A DNA stretch of 64,000 nt from JADJSS01 sp046329815. GTDB taxonomy: Bacteria; Bacteroidota; Bacteroidia; Chitinophagales; JADIYW01. The position numbers and the translations under genes are program-made. The notes under the pieces were generated by a model. It ran no database searches. It was not told where the DNA came from and worked only from the letters and a program-made list of their open reading frames with translations. The stretch lies in the NCBI GenBank assembly GCA_046329815.1, contig JAXLTY010000002.1, forward strand, positions 310,001 to 374,000, read 5' to 3'. Shown here in pieces: positions 42,849 through 51,657 of this stretch. Position 1 is the first letter of the stretch. Each line of letters starts with the position of its first letter.

Positions 42849-44255
42849 ATGAGAAAATACTTTTTTATACTACTCGCAACAGTAATGGTTGCACAACATG
42901 CCTTTGCACAAAAAAATTATACCATTAACTGGCAAAACAAAACCAGGAAATATATAGTGTATTTACCAAGAAATTATGCTACTTCGGAAAATTTGCCATT
43001 AGTCATTAACATGCATGGTTTTTTAACAACAGCACAGTTTGAAATGGATTATACACAATTCAACAAAACTGCAGACACTGCGCGCTGTATCGTTATTTAT
43101 CCGGAAGGAGTGGACCTGCGCTGGAATTCCGGTACGTTCTTTTTCGTCACTTCTACAGTGGACGATGTCGGATTCTTAGGTGATCTGATGGACAGAGCGG
43201 CAGTTTTGTATAATGCGGACATGAAAAAAGTATATTGCACCGGTTATTCTGCCGGCGGATTTATGAGTTACAAAATGGCCTGTGATGCTACCAATCGAGT
43301 GGCTGCTATAGCACCAAATGTAGCCAGCATGGTTTTTGATAACTTAAGCAGTTGTGTGCCTGCAAGACCTATTCATATCGCAGCGTTTAATGGTACTGCC
43401 GATCCGATTACTGCATACGTCGGTTTTCCGGGCAATTTTCCAAGTATTGATTCCGTCAAACATTTCTGGCAAATTAAAAACGGTTGTGCTGCTGCGGCAA
43501 CGATTGATACTTTACCGGATTTACGAAATGATGGAACCAGAGTCGTGCGTTATACTTATAACAACTGTGCGCAAGCTGCCGAACAGGTATATTACAAAGT
43601 CATTAACGGCGGACATGTCTGGCCGGGCGCCAATGATATCTTTTTAGGTTTATTAGGCAAAACCACACAGGATATTTCTATGAATACAATTGCCTGGAAT
43701 TTCTTTAAAACAAAAGAAGTTCCGCAGAATGTTCGCTGTGATGCGCCGGCAAATCTGGTATCAACAGCAATAACAGTTGATTCTTTTCAGTTGAACTGGA
43801 ATGCAGTTGCAGGTGTGCCGAAATATAAAATTGCATTAGCAGATGACAGTGACAAAGTGACTTTCTTTGAAACATCGAATACTACGTTTGATGTGAAATT
43901 AAATCCTGCGAAACGCTATCGCTGGAATGTAGCGTCTTTATGTTCTACCAGTTACCACAACTGGAACACGACAAGAAATTTAAATGCCGTAGCAACAGCA
44001 GTAATAAACAGAAAGACAGAAAAAATTACACTCTTTCCAAATCCATGTACAACATTCCTGCAGTTAGACCAGCAAATCATACAACAGCAAAAAACAATCA
44101 TAACCATATACAATGCAGTCGGACAAATAATAAAGGTATTGAATGCACTACCTAATGATAACAACATAGATGTATCAGATATACCAAATGGCTGGTATCA
44201 GTTAACGATTACCACTGCAACAACCAACTATACCTCGAGCTTTATAAAAGAATAG
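42849..44255 (+). CDS. T9SS-secreted PHB-depolymerase-like esterase with type A sorting domain
   Basis: Secreted hydrolase of 468 residues. Signal peptide 1-21 (ending AFAQ). Alpha/beta-hydrolase domain of the poly(3-hydroxybutyrate) depolymerase/feruloyl esterase (LpqC) type at about 25-290: oxyanion region NMHGFLTTA, nucleophile Ser134 in GYSAGG, acid in FNGTADPITAY, and catalytic His in VINGGHVWPGA. A fibronectin-III-like domain follows (about 297-380), then a type A T9SS C-terminal domain (LFPNPCTTFLQLDQ, IYNAVGQIIKVL, DVSDIPNGWYQLTI). Substrate may be a polyester or plant-wall ester. It follows the M3 gene by 45 bp on the same strand. Confidence 0.9.
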   Translation: MRKYFFILLATVMVAQHAFAQKNYTINWQNKTRKYIVYLPRNYATSENLPLVINMHGFLTTAQFEMDYTQFNKTADTARCIVIYPEGVDLRWNSGTFFFVTSTVDDVGFLGDLMDRAAVLYNADMKKVYCTGYSAGGFMSYKMACDATNRVAAIAPNVASMVFDNLSSCVPARPIHIAAFNGTADPITAYVGFPGNFPSIDSVKHFWQIKNGCAAAATIDTLPDLRNDGTRVVRYTYNNCAQAAEQVYYKVINGGHVWPGANDIFLGLLGKTTQDISMNTIAWNFFKTKEVPQNVRCDAPANLVSTAITVDSFQLNWNAVAGVPKYKIALADDSDKVTFFETSNTTFDVKLNPAKRYRWNVASLCSTSYHNWNTTRNLNAVATAVINRKTEKITLFPNPCTTFLQLDQQIIQQQKTIITIYNAVGQIIKVLNALPNDNNIDVSDIPNGWYQLTITTATTNYTSSFIKE

Positions 44256-44316
44256 ACTTTTCATAAGCCACTATGGTTAGATTTTGGCTATAAAACCATC
44301 CTAAAAGCACTACATT

Positions 44317-44349
44317 GACCGTTTACTCAATAAAACGACCGTTTACTCA
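44317..44349 (+). promoter_or_regulatory. Pair of 13-bp direct repeats, LytTR-like operator
   Basis: GACCGTTTACTCA occurs at 44317-44329 and again at 44337-44349, exactly 20 bp apart, close to two helical turns. The core ACCGTTTAC fits the general LytTR site. The second copy ends 6 bp before a TTG -33 element. No LytTR gene lies in the window. Confidence 0.45.
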
Positions 44350-44355
44350 TTTTTT

Positions 44356-44386
44356 TTGTATGTGTTAATTCTCTAATTTATCTTTG
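44356..44386 (+). promoter_or_regulatory. Full -33/-7 promoter of the metallopeptidase unit
   Basis: TTG at 44356-44358 (end of a T run) and TATCTTTG at 44379-44386 with a 20-bp spacer. The box overlaps an upstream ATG-like codon at 44384, which supports the later start at 44435 for the first gene. Confidence 0.55.
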
Positions 44387-44434
44387 GTAATATTAAATAA
44401 CATTCAATTTTCAAACAATTTAAAAAACATTATT

Positions 44435-44905
44435 ATGGCAAATCCAATTTCAGTTAATATCAAATTTTACTCACCGGATAATTCGGTAAATGCAAATCAC
44501 GCGGTATATGCAAAACTGGAAACATATGCTAATGGCAACAATCCTGCTATTCTTGTATTTCAATCTGCTTATCCAAATAATCCTGTTGTTGTTAGTCAGA
44601 CAAATCCTGGCGTTGCTACAGCAATGGGCACAGTAGATGCTGATTTATATGATGATCTTAAAGTATCTGTATTTTTAGTTAATACCGTTAATTCACCTGT
44701 TTCTGTACCAAGCGCCTGGAAATACAAAAAGGTATCGTTCGTCACTGTTGGTGGTGTTAAACAATTGGAATTTGATACTTTTTACATCAAACACTCGGGT
44801 GTTAGCGGTGGTAAGCCGATTATTACTACCGGAATGCCTTCAAAACCTTCAGATGCGAGAAAAAGTAAACCAACTGCAAAAACAGCGAAAAAAAACAAAA
44901 AGTAA
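44435..44905 (+). CDS. Small unrecognised protein with Lys-rich tail, first gene of the metallopeptidase unit
   Basis: Protein of 156 residues starting MANPISVNIKFYSPD. An open extension to 44384 overlaps the promoter, so it is excluded. No signal peptide or membrane segment. The body is beta-strand-like (VNIKFYSPDNSVNANHAVYAKLETYANGNNPAILVFQSAYPNNPVVVSQ); the end is SDARKSKPTAKTAKKNKK, strongly basic. I do not recognise it. The metallopeptidase gene follows 70 bp later without a visible terminator, so they may be cotranscribed. Confidence 0.6.
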   Translation: MANPISVNIKFYSPDNSVNANHAVYAKLETYANGNNPAILVFQSAYPNNPVVVSQTNPGVATAMGTVDADLYDDLKVSVFLVNTVNSPVSVPSAWKYKKVSFVTVGGVKQLEFDTFYIKHSGVSGGKPIITTGMPSKPSDARKSKPTAKTAKKNKK

Positions 44906-44975
44906 GAAAATCATTGCGATGAATAAAAGATAGATTTCACTATCTTGTTAGTAATAACTGCTTAAATTAATTGCA

Positions 44976-46427
44976 ATGCCAACGGTAATACACAAACCTA
45001 TTTTGCCAAAATATACCGAGAGCGTCAGGTTTTATATTTCTTTAGAAAATGCTGATTTAGTCAATTTATTGTCAGTTGAATTAAGTGAAATTGTTCATAC
45101 TATTGATGCTTCAGGAAATATAACCGAATCTCAAGATGCGATAAAATTATATGATTGGGATTCTTTCAGTGCAAAAAAAATAACTTTAAATTATAAGCGT
45201 AATGCTTATGGTAGAAATAAATTGATTAGTTATACTTTCACTTTAAACTATACAGGCAGACCCAATAATATTGAAAAGATAACAGTAAATTTTGCGACAA
45301 TACCTTATCCTGTTGATTCAGCACCAATACCGATTTATACAGTTGGACATGTAGATAGCATTACAAATATTGTTTTTATTCCGGAAAAGGATATGAAAGA
45401 CAAAATAGAGGATTTTCCATATTACGTATCAGAAATTATAAAAAAAGCATTTTTTAAAGAACGAACATTAAAAAGCTTAAGTAAATATTTTAATTACTTT
45501 ATAAATCCAAATTACGCATCATATAATAATGATACAGGATTATATGCAGCACCGGATAAAGCTGAGTTAATTGAGTTTTGTGCAGGCAAGATTATCTTAC
45601 ATGACCTTGATTATAATGATGTTTCGGACAGAAATTATTGCGTGTCTGAATATTATAATTTCGGTACTTTACTACATGAATTAGGACATCAGTTATTCTT
45701 CTTATCAGATGAGTATAAAGATGACGGAAGTGGCGCGGTAGATTATCATATATTGGATAACTATTCGAATATTTGGGAAGATAGCTACAAGGCGTCTATC
45801 GTAGCTAATCCTATCAATCGAAGAGTAACCAAATTAAAGTACGGCAATGATATATACTACAAAGTATGTAAAAGTAAGTGTATTATGAATGATCCTTCTG
45901 AAAAGAAAGTTTATGCTTATGATACAGTGTGCAGTGATCGTGTAAAATATGTAATTCATAATAGAGCATACCACAATAATATGATGTTACATATTTTAAA
46001 AACCGAAGACGGAAATAAAAAGTACACACAAGAGAACGAACCATTCAGATCCGATTTTATATTTAAAGGTACAAAACAGATTAGAGTACAAGTAGATTAT
46101 AAGAATAATGAATTTGTTATTGATAAAAGCTCGATGGTTATTTGTCCAGGAAATGTTCCTTACTTAAAAGGTAATAATAATATGTTGTATGTAAATTATC
46201 TTAATCAGGTTGGTACATGTTTAAATAGCTATAGATTATATGCTCAGGAGTCTATCATAAAAAAATTAAATAACGCAGTTCAACAGAATAAAACAGCAGG
46301 CAATATTTCAATGAGTTTACTGATTCCGTATAATGAAGAAATTAAAAAAATTGAACTTTTCTACAAAGAGCAGAAAATAGCTGCACTTTCATTGGATTTC
46401 AAAGAATACCGGCAATTATTTGTATGA
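44976..46427 (+). CDS. Zinc metallopeptidase resembling the M64 (IgA peptidase) family
   Basis: Protein of 483 residues. Central motif HELGHQLFFLSDEY: His234, Glu235, His238 and Asp245, an HExxHxxxxxxD zinc site of the M64 type. The N-terminal half (TIYTVGHVDSITNIVFIPEKDMKDKIEDFPYYVSEIIKKAFFKE) has the expected M64 region where the fold begins. No signal peptide or T9SS domain is present, unlike most M64 enzymes. The C-terminal part is beta-rich (FRSDFIFKGTKQIRVQVDYKNNEFVIDKSS). The 3' end overlaps the convergent histidine kinase gene by 12 bp. Confidence 0.75.
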   Translation: MPTVIHKPILPKYTESVRFYISLENADLVNLLSVELSEIVHTIDASGNITESQDAIKLYDWDSFSAKKITLNYKRNAYGRNKLISYTFTLNYTGRPNNIEKITVNFATIPYPVDSAPIPIYTVGHVDSITNIVFIPEKDMKDKIEDFPYYVSEIIKKAFFKERTLKSLSKYFNYFINPNYASYNNDTGLYAAPDKAELIEFCAGKIILHDLDYNDVSDRNYCVSEYYNFGTLLHELGHQLFFLSDEYKDDGSGAVDYHILDNYSNIWEDSYKASIVANPINRRVTKLKYGNDIYYKVCKSKCIMNDPSEKKVYAYDTVCSDRVKYVIHNRAYHNNMMLHILKTEDGNKKYTQENEPFRSDFIFKGTKQIRVQVDYKNNEFVIDKSSMVICPGNVPYLKGNNNMLYVNYLNQVGTCLNSYRLYAQESIIKKLNNAVQQNKTAGNISMSLLIPYNEEIKKIELFYKEQKIAALSLDFKEYRQLFV

Positions 46428-48614
46428 GCGAAAGATGCCTTCTATTTTTTTCAATAACTCTTCAACTTTAAATGGTTTGTATATAAAACTGTCAAAACCA
46501 AATTCTATTAATTCCTGTAAAGATAAAGATGACAAAGATGCTGTATGTCCAATTACTTTTAACGACTTGTATTCTTTGTTCTTACGTATTTTCTGGATAG
46601 TTTCAATTCCATTTAATTGCGGCATATCCATATCAAGCAACAACAGATCTACATTTTTGTGGTTCCTTAATATTCTTAATACATCTGTTCCGTTTCCTGC
46701 TTCAAATATTGAATGAATATTTTGGTACTTTTTACCGAGAATCTCGGAAATGATTAACCTGTTTTCAAGATTGTCATCTGCAATAATGATTTTCTTATTG
46801 GCTAAAGTAGCGGCATTAAAGACAAATGCTTTGACTGGTTCATCCGGTTCGTCACTATCTTTAAACGGAACAGAAATAATAAAATGAGAACCGGTGCCGA
46901 GCTGACTTTTTACTTTGATATTTCCATTCATTAATTCGATGATCTTTTGTGTAATACTCAAACCTAAACCGGTACCACCAAACGTAGTTTTGATGGTTGG
47001 CGTTGCTTGTTCGTACCTGTTAAAGATAGCATTCAATTTATTTCTATCGATGCCAATGCCAGTGTCTATTATTTCAAAAATAACCAGTTTATTTTTAATG
47101 TTCTTTTGATTGATTTTGACTCGTAATGTTATAGTACCTTCCATTGTAAATTTTACAGCATTGTATAAAATATTTAACAGCACTTGCTGAATTCTGATCC
47201 GGTCACTAAGCATTTTTATGTCGCCGTTGTATTTCTTTTGAATAATGAACCTGATATTTTTTTCTAATATTGTTGGTTCTATTGTATTTAAAATATCCTG
47301 TATTAATGCATTTAAAGAGAATGAATTAATAGCTAATTCCATCTTACCGGATTCAATTTTTGATATATCTAAAACATCATTTACAATACTTAGCAGATTT
47401 TCTCCATTACGTTTTAGTCTGTTAATGTAGTTTTGTTGCAAAATATCTAATTGTTGCTGTTCCAGCAAATAGCAGATACCTAAAATACTATTGATTGGTG
47501 TCCTGATCTCATGGCTCATATTTGCTAAAAAATCATGCTTTAAATTTGCTAATGAAACTGCGCTGTTTTTCTCAACATTCAGTATGTTTATCTTTTGCAG
47601 TATTTCAAGGTTTTTAATACGGTTATTCGCCTCTATATTATAAATTTCTTCGTTGATGACTTTATGCTTCTTGAAATAAAATAATGCATCTTTATAGTTT
47701 GAAGTTTGCTCTGACAACATTGACAGTAGTAAAAACACACTATTCAGATTCGTCTTGATGTTATTCTTTTCTGAAAAAACATGTACTTCGTTCAGCGTCT
47801 TTTTGCATAAAGAATAATCTTTATTATTCAGATAGGTTTCTGACAAGAGTAATTTTGCCTGGTTTGCTTCATTCAGTTTTTTTTGTTCACTGAATATTTT
47901 TATTGATTTTAAATAGAAATTAATTGCTTTATCATAAATTTTCTGCTTGTCATTGAGTAAAGCAAAATTTGAATAAGCAAAAGCGATAAAATATAAATTA
48001 TTAATTTTTTTAGCTTTATTAAAAGCAATTTTTAAGATAGATGTAGCTTTCTTATATTCTGCAAAATGGATTAAAACACCTGAATAATTGATATACAAAT
48101 TAATTAAGTAATATTCATCTTTGTGTTTTAATGCATACAGAACTGCTTTTTCAAATGCTTGTAAAGATTCTTTCATTATATTTTGAGAGAAATACTGCAA
48201 TGCCTGATTTAAGTATGCACTGCATAGTTGAAATGCATTGTTATATTGTAATGCTATTTCTATCTGGCAGTTGACCAGTTCCTGAGCGATATCCAGATTT
48301 CCAAAATAACGTTGAATTCTATACTGTAAACTCAATGAATTTAAATGAGCATCAAAATTTTTTTGAAATTCAGCTGTTGATTTAGCAGTTTCTGTGTAAT
48401 GCCATGATTCGCCGTATTCACCTAAATCGATGTAGCATAATGCAATATGTACGCAAGTTACCGGAATCAAGTCTTCGCGCTCATGCTCTTGAATAAGTTG
48501 ATAGCATTGTTTTAGTTTGGTAATCAATTCATCATTGCTTACCCAATTGTCAGAGCGCTTTAAGTTGGTTACAAAAGATTCTGCTTCTATAATAGTGTTT
48601 ATCATCGCAGCCAT
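46416..48614 (-). CDS. Soluble hybrid histidine kinase with TPR sensor region
   Basis: Two-component hybrid kinase of 732 residues with no signal or membrane helix. The N-terminal 330 residues contain about seven TPR-like repeats (LNQALQYFSQNIMKESLQAFEKAVLYALKHKDEYYL and similar). HisKA with the phosphoacceptor His368 in NMSHEIRTPIN follows; the ATPase domain has N-box VLLNILYNAVKFT, D-box IIDTGIGIDRNKL and G-box FGGTGLGLSITQKI; and a receiver domain with Asp661 in LLLLDMDMPQLNG ends the protein. The output partner is not nearby. A cytoplasmic sensor of this type is common in Bacteroidota. It is convergent with the metallopeptidase. Confidence 0.92.
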   Translation of the reverse strand: MAAMINTIIEAESFVTNLKRSDNWVSNDELITKLKQCYQLIQEHEREDLIPVTCVHIALCYIDLGEYGESWHYTETAKSTAEFQKNFDAHLNSLSLQYRIQRYFGNLDIAQELVNCQIEIALQYNNAFQLCSAYLNQALQYFSQNIMKESLQAFEKAVLYALKHKDEYYLINLYINYSGVLIHFAEYKKATSILKIAFNKAKKINNLYFIAFAYSNFALLNDKQKIYDKAINFYLKSIKIFSEQKKLNEANQAKLLLSETYLNNKDYSLCKKTLNEVHVFSEKNNIKTNLNSVFLLLSMLSEQTSNYKDALFYFKKHKVINEEIYNIEANNRIKNLEILQKINILNVEKNSAVSLANLKHDFLANMSHEIRTPINSILGICYLLEQQQLDILQQNYINRLKRNGENLLSIVNDVLDISKIESGKMELAINSFSLNALIQDILNTIEPTILEKNIRFIIQKKYNGDIKMLSDRIRIQQVLLNILYNAVKFTMEGTITLRVKINQKNIKNKLVIFEIIDTGIGIDRNKLNAIFNRYEQATPTIKTTFGGTGLGLSITQKIIELMNGNIKVKSQLGTGSHFIISVPFKDSDEPDEPVKAFVFNAATLANKKIIIADDNLENRLIISEILGKKYQNIHSIFEAGNGTDVLRILRNHKNVDLLLLDMDMPQLNGIETIQKIRKNKEYKSLKVIGHTASLSSLSLQELIEFGFDSFIYKPFKVEELLKKIEGIFRSYK

Positions 48615-48674
48615 GCGCGATTAAGATACTCATTCTTTCGTGTTTATGAAAATACTATTAGAAGAAAAATATAC

Positions 48675-49538
48675 TTATTCGTATTTCACCACAAAAGCGT
48701 CCTTGTATTTTTGTGATACTAATAGCTTCAACGCATCAGCATACGCGCGATTTTGGAATTTGCCAACCAATAATTTATAAACGGTTTTACCATCTACTTC
48801 CGCTTGTTGAATCGCCACATTTTCATGGTATAAACTTTCCAGTTCAGCGATCATTGGAAAGATAACAGATGGATCAGAAAATACGCCTAGCTGTAAGCCA
48901 TAAAAACCTAATTTATTCTTATCTAAATTAGTGATAACAAAATAAGCAGATTTATTTTTTATACCATACGAATTGGCTTCTTTGATCTCAATTGCCGGTT
49001 GCGGCATATTATTCACCGGCACAGCGGTCGCTTTATTATTTGATGTAGTCGTTATAACTTCTTTATTGACTGCTGTATTTGTCTTTAAATCACTTAAAGT
49101 ATCATTTCCTGAAGTTGAATCAATTTTGCCAATTCCATTTTCTTTTGCTATATCAATGGAAGCACTTAATAAATCGGCAGGAGTTTGGTCTGGTTTTACA
49201 ATTTCGATCTTTACATAACAAGTGCCTTTGTTTCTGTAACCTAACAATTCTGCAGCTTTCGTGGAGAGATCGATCACTCTTCCTTTTACAAACGGACCAC
49301 GGTCGTTTATTTTTACATACACTGATTTGTTATTCTGAGCATTCGTTACTTTTACAACCGTACCAAGTGGTAATGTTTTGTGTGCAGCTGTCAGTTTATT
49401 TTGAGAGTAGATTTCGCCGCTTGCAGTTGGTTTGCCATTGAATTCAATTCCGTAGAAAGAAGCAACGCCAAATTCAGTTTGTGCGAAATTCGCAAAAAAG
49501 CTAAACATTAAAATTGTAACTATCAATATTCTTTGCAT
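48675..49538 (-). CDS. RlpA-like lytic transglycosylase with SPOR domain
   Basis: Secreted wall protein of 287 residues. Signal peptide about 1-20 (ending FFANFAQ). Double-psi beta-barrel domain at about 22-115 (VASFYGIEFNGKPTASGEIYSQNKLTAAHKTLPLGTVVKV and KINDRGPFVKGRVIDLSTKAAELLGY). A Thr/Asn-rich linker follows, then a SPOR domain at about 210-285 (YGLQLGVFSDPSVIFPMIAELESLY, VYKLLVGKFQNRAYADALKLL) that binds denuded peptidoglycan. This is the RlpA architecture of septal transglycosylases. An overlapping TTG at 49544 exists, but the ATG at 49538 is preferred. Confidence 0.9.
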   Translation of the reverse strand: MQRILIVTILMFSFFANFAQTEFGVASFYGIEFNGKPTASGEIYSQNKLTAAHKTLPLGTVVKVTNAQNNKSVYVKINDRGPFVKGRVIDLSTKAAELLGYRNKGTCYVKIEIVKPDQTPADLLSASIDIAKENGIGKIDSTSGNDTLSDLKTNTAVNKEVITTTSNNKATAVPVNNMPQPAIEIKEANSYGIKNKSAYFVITNLDKNKLGFYGLQLGVFSDPSVIFPMIAELESLYHENVAIQQAEVDGKTVYKLLVGKFQNRAYADALKLLVSQKYKDAFVVKYE

Positions 49539-49618
49539 AGGCAACTTTTTTGCTGCTAGTTGAAATATTTAACATAAATCAACTTTCAGAAGTTCCGTGC
49601 AAAATTACGGCCACAATG

Positions 49619-50266
49619 TTACGGCTTGGTTAAGCAGGAACTTAGTTGCAATAAAGGTTCAGTTAAAATAGCATGACCGCCTTTGTAAAAAATATGTGAA
49701 AATGTTATGCCAGCGTTATCTAAACTTTTCAAAACTTCTTCTTTTAATTGCTCAGTGATGAATTCGTCTTCATCGCCTACCAATAAATAAGGAGAAAGCT
49801 CATTGAGCTTATCTTTATATTTCAAACAATCGTTTGGTATGCTCGAACCCCAAAAAGCCAATGAATCTATCCTAAAGTCGCTGTGCATAGACCATCTTGC
49901 AATGGTAGAAGCGCCTTGCGAGAAACCAAGGCCGACAATCTTTTTTGCTGTTTGTAAATCTAAGGTTTTGTAAACGTTATCTAAATATGTAATATAGTCT
50001 TTGATTTCATTTTCACGATCTTCATTGGTCATCCAGGAAGCGCCAACTCGACCACTCATTCCTGTGGTATAGTAGCGGTTCAATGCTTCAGGAACCACTA
50101 CAAAATGCTCTTCAGGATCCAAAATTTCAAACTTTTTAATGAAATACTCAGCTAAAAAACCATAACCATGTGTAACGATCCATACTAATTTTGTTTTTTC
50201 CGATAAAATTCCATAAGTAAAAATGCGCGCAGTTTTGGATGTGGTAATATGTAATTGTGTTGTCAT
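49619..50266 (-). CDS. Phospholipase/carboxylesterase-like alpha/beta hydrolase
   Basis: Cytoplasmic hydrolase of 215 residues with GLGFSQGASTIARWS (nucleophile Ser in GFSQG), a probable acid in VGDEDEFI and His in YKGGHAI. The layout fits small dienelactone hydrolase- or carboxylesterase-like enzymes. It starts 12 bp after the murF stop, so it is cotranscribed with murF. Substrate unknown. Confidence 0.8.
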   Translation of the reverse strand: MTTQLHITTSKTARIFTYGILSEKTKLVWIVTHGYGFLAEYFIKKFEILDPEEHFVVVPEALNRYYTTGMSGRVGASWMTNEDRENEIKDYITYLDNVYKTLDLQTAKKIVGLGFSQGASTIARWSMHSDFRIDSLAFWGSSIPNDCLKYKDKLNELSPYLLVGDEDEFITEQLKEEVLKSLDNAGITFSHIFYKGGHAILTEPLLQLSSCLTKP

Positions 50267-50278
50267 ATAATAACTATA

Positions 50279-51562
50279 TTATTCAATAATTTTTTCCATT
50301 TTCATGCCACGAGAACCTTTTAACAAAATTTCTGCATTGGAAAATTGTTGTGTTTGAAACCAATTTTTTGCTTCGTCTGTATTTATAAATTTTAAAACAG
50401 AATTATTGGTAGTTGTTTTACTGAATTCATTTCCAACTAACACAATTGCAGTTAAATCTAATGATATTGCCAAATCAGCTATGAACTGATGTTCTTTTTC
50501 AGCATCTGTGCCTAATTCAAACATATCACCTAAAATAACAACCTTATTTTTTGCTGTTGATTTAGAAAAACTTTCAAGAGCGTGTTGCATACTGGTAGGA
50601 TTGGCATTATAATAATCACAAATGACTTTGAAATCGCCTTTATCCAGAATTTCAGAACGTTTATTACTTGGATAATAGGTTGAAATGGCTTTCTTAATAG
50701 CTGAATTTTCAACACCAAAGTATTTTCCGACTGCAGCAGCGCACATAATATTACTGTAATTATAGCTGCCGAATAAATTTGAATCTATTTCGACATCTTC
50801 AAACTGTATTTTCAAAAATGGATTATCTATTAAGATTTTACTGTGATAATTATTTTTTTCATTATTCCCATAAGTTATGTAATTATTCATGTTGCGCTGA
50901 AGAAGCATATTGATCAGAATCGCATCATCACCATTTACAAATACAGTTCCATGATGTTGATTCAAATAATCATACAATTCGCCTTTGCCTTTTCGAATGC
51001 CTTCAACACCGCCAAAACCTTCTAAATGCGCTTTGCCGCAATTTGTAATGATGCCATGTGTTGGTTCCACATATTTACAATAACTCTCAATTTCTTTTTG
51101 ATGATTGGCACCCATTTCTATCACAGCGATTTCAGTGCACGGCTTCATTTCAAGTAATGTTAACGGAATGCCGATATGATTGTTTAGATTTCCTTTAGTA
51201 TAGTGTGTTTTAAACGTGGTAGCTAATACGGCATTGACTAATTCTTTTGTAGTTGTTTTCCCATTTGAACCTGTAATGGCTAAAATGTGCTTTGGATTTA
51301 TTTGGTGCAAATGATAATTTCCTAATTGCTGCAATGTATTTAAAGCATTGTCAACTAAAATGCAGCGCTCATTTACAGCATATTCTTTTTCATCAATAAT
51401 GGCATAAGCAGCGCCTGTTTCCAATGCTTTTTGTGCAAAAGCATTTCCATTGAATGAATCGCCTTTTAATGCAAAGAAGAGCTGATTTTTTTGTATGTTT
51501 CGTGTATCAGTTGTTACACCGTTTGATTGTTTAAATAGTTCGTATAATTGATGTATTTGCAT
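50279..51562 (-). CDS. murF: UDP-MurNAc-tripeptide--D-Ala-D-Ala ligase MurF
   Basis: Adds D-Ala-D-Ala to UDP-MurNAc-tripeptide in peptidoglycan precursor synthesis. The 427 residues include the N-terminal domain (GDSFNGNAFAQKALETGAAYAIIDE), the P-loop AITGSNGKTTTKEL, EMGANHQKEIESYC, and the C-terminal domain (VICDYYNANPTSMQHALESF, VILGDMFELGTDAEKEHQFI, LLKGSRGMKMEKII). In other Bacteroidota murF lies next to gldJ, as here. A terminator at 51603-51635 separates it from gldJ. Confidence 0.95.
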   Translation of the reverse strand: MQIHQLYELFKQSNGVTTDTRNIQKNQLFFALKGDSFNGNAFAQKALETGAAYAIIDEKEYAVNERCILVDNALNTLQQLGNYHLHQINPKHILAITGSNGKTTTKELVNAVLATTFKTHYTKGNLNNHIGIPLTLLEMKPCTEIAVIEMGANHQKEIESYCKYVEPTHGIITNCGKAHLEGFGGVEGIRKGKGELYDYLNQHHGTVFVNGDDAILINMLLQRNMNNYITYGNNEKNNYHSKILIDNPFLKIQFEDVEIDSNLFGSYNYSNIMCAAAVGKYFGVENSAIKKAISTYYPSNKRSEILDKGDFKVICDYYNANPTSMQHALESFSKSTAKNKVVILGDMFELGTDAEKEHQFIADLAISLDLTAIVLVGNEFSKTTTNNSVLKFINTDEAKNWFQTQQFSNAEILLKGSRGMKMEKIIE

Positions 51563-51602
51563 TTATTTGTTATTAGAAAGGTGAGTAGCTATTGGTGAAA
51601 AT

Positions 51603-51635
51603 AAAAAAGTCTTCCGTATTAATGGAAGACTTTTT
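51603..51635 (-). terminator. Terminator after gldJ
   Basis: Inverted repeat AAAAAAGTCTTCC / GGAAGACTTTTT with an 8-base loop and a T run on the minus strand, 22 bp after the gldJ stop. Confidence 0.85.
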
Positions 51636-51657
51636 ATTGACAAATGTTTATGTTAAA

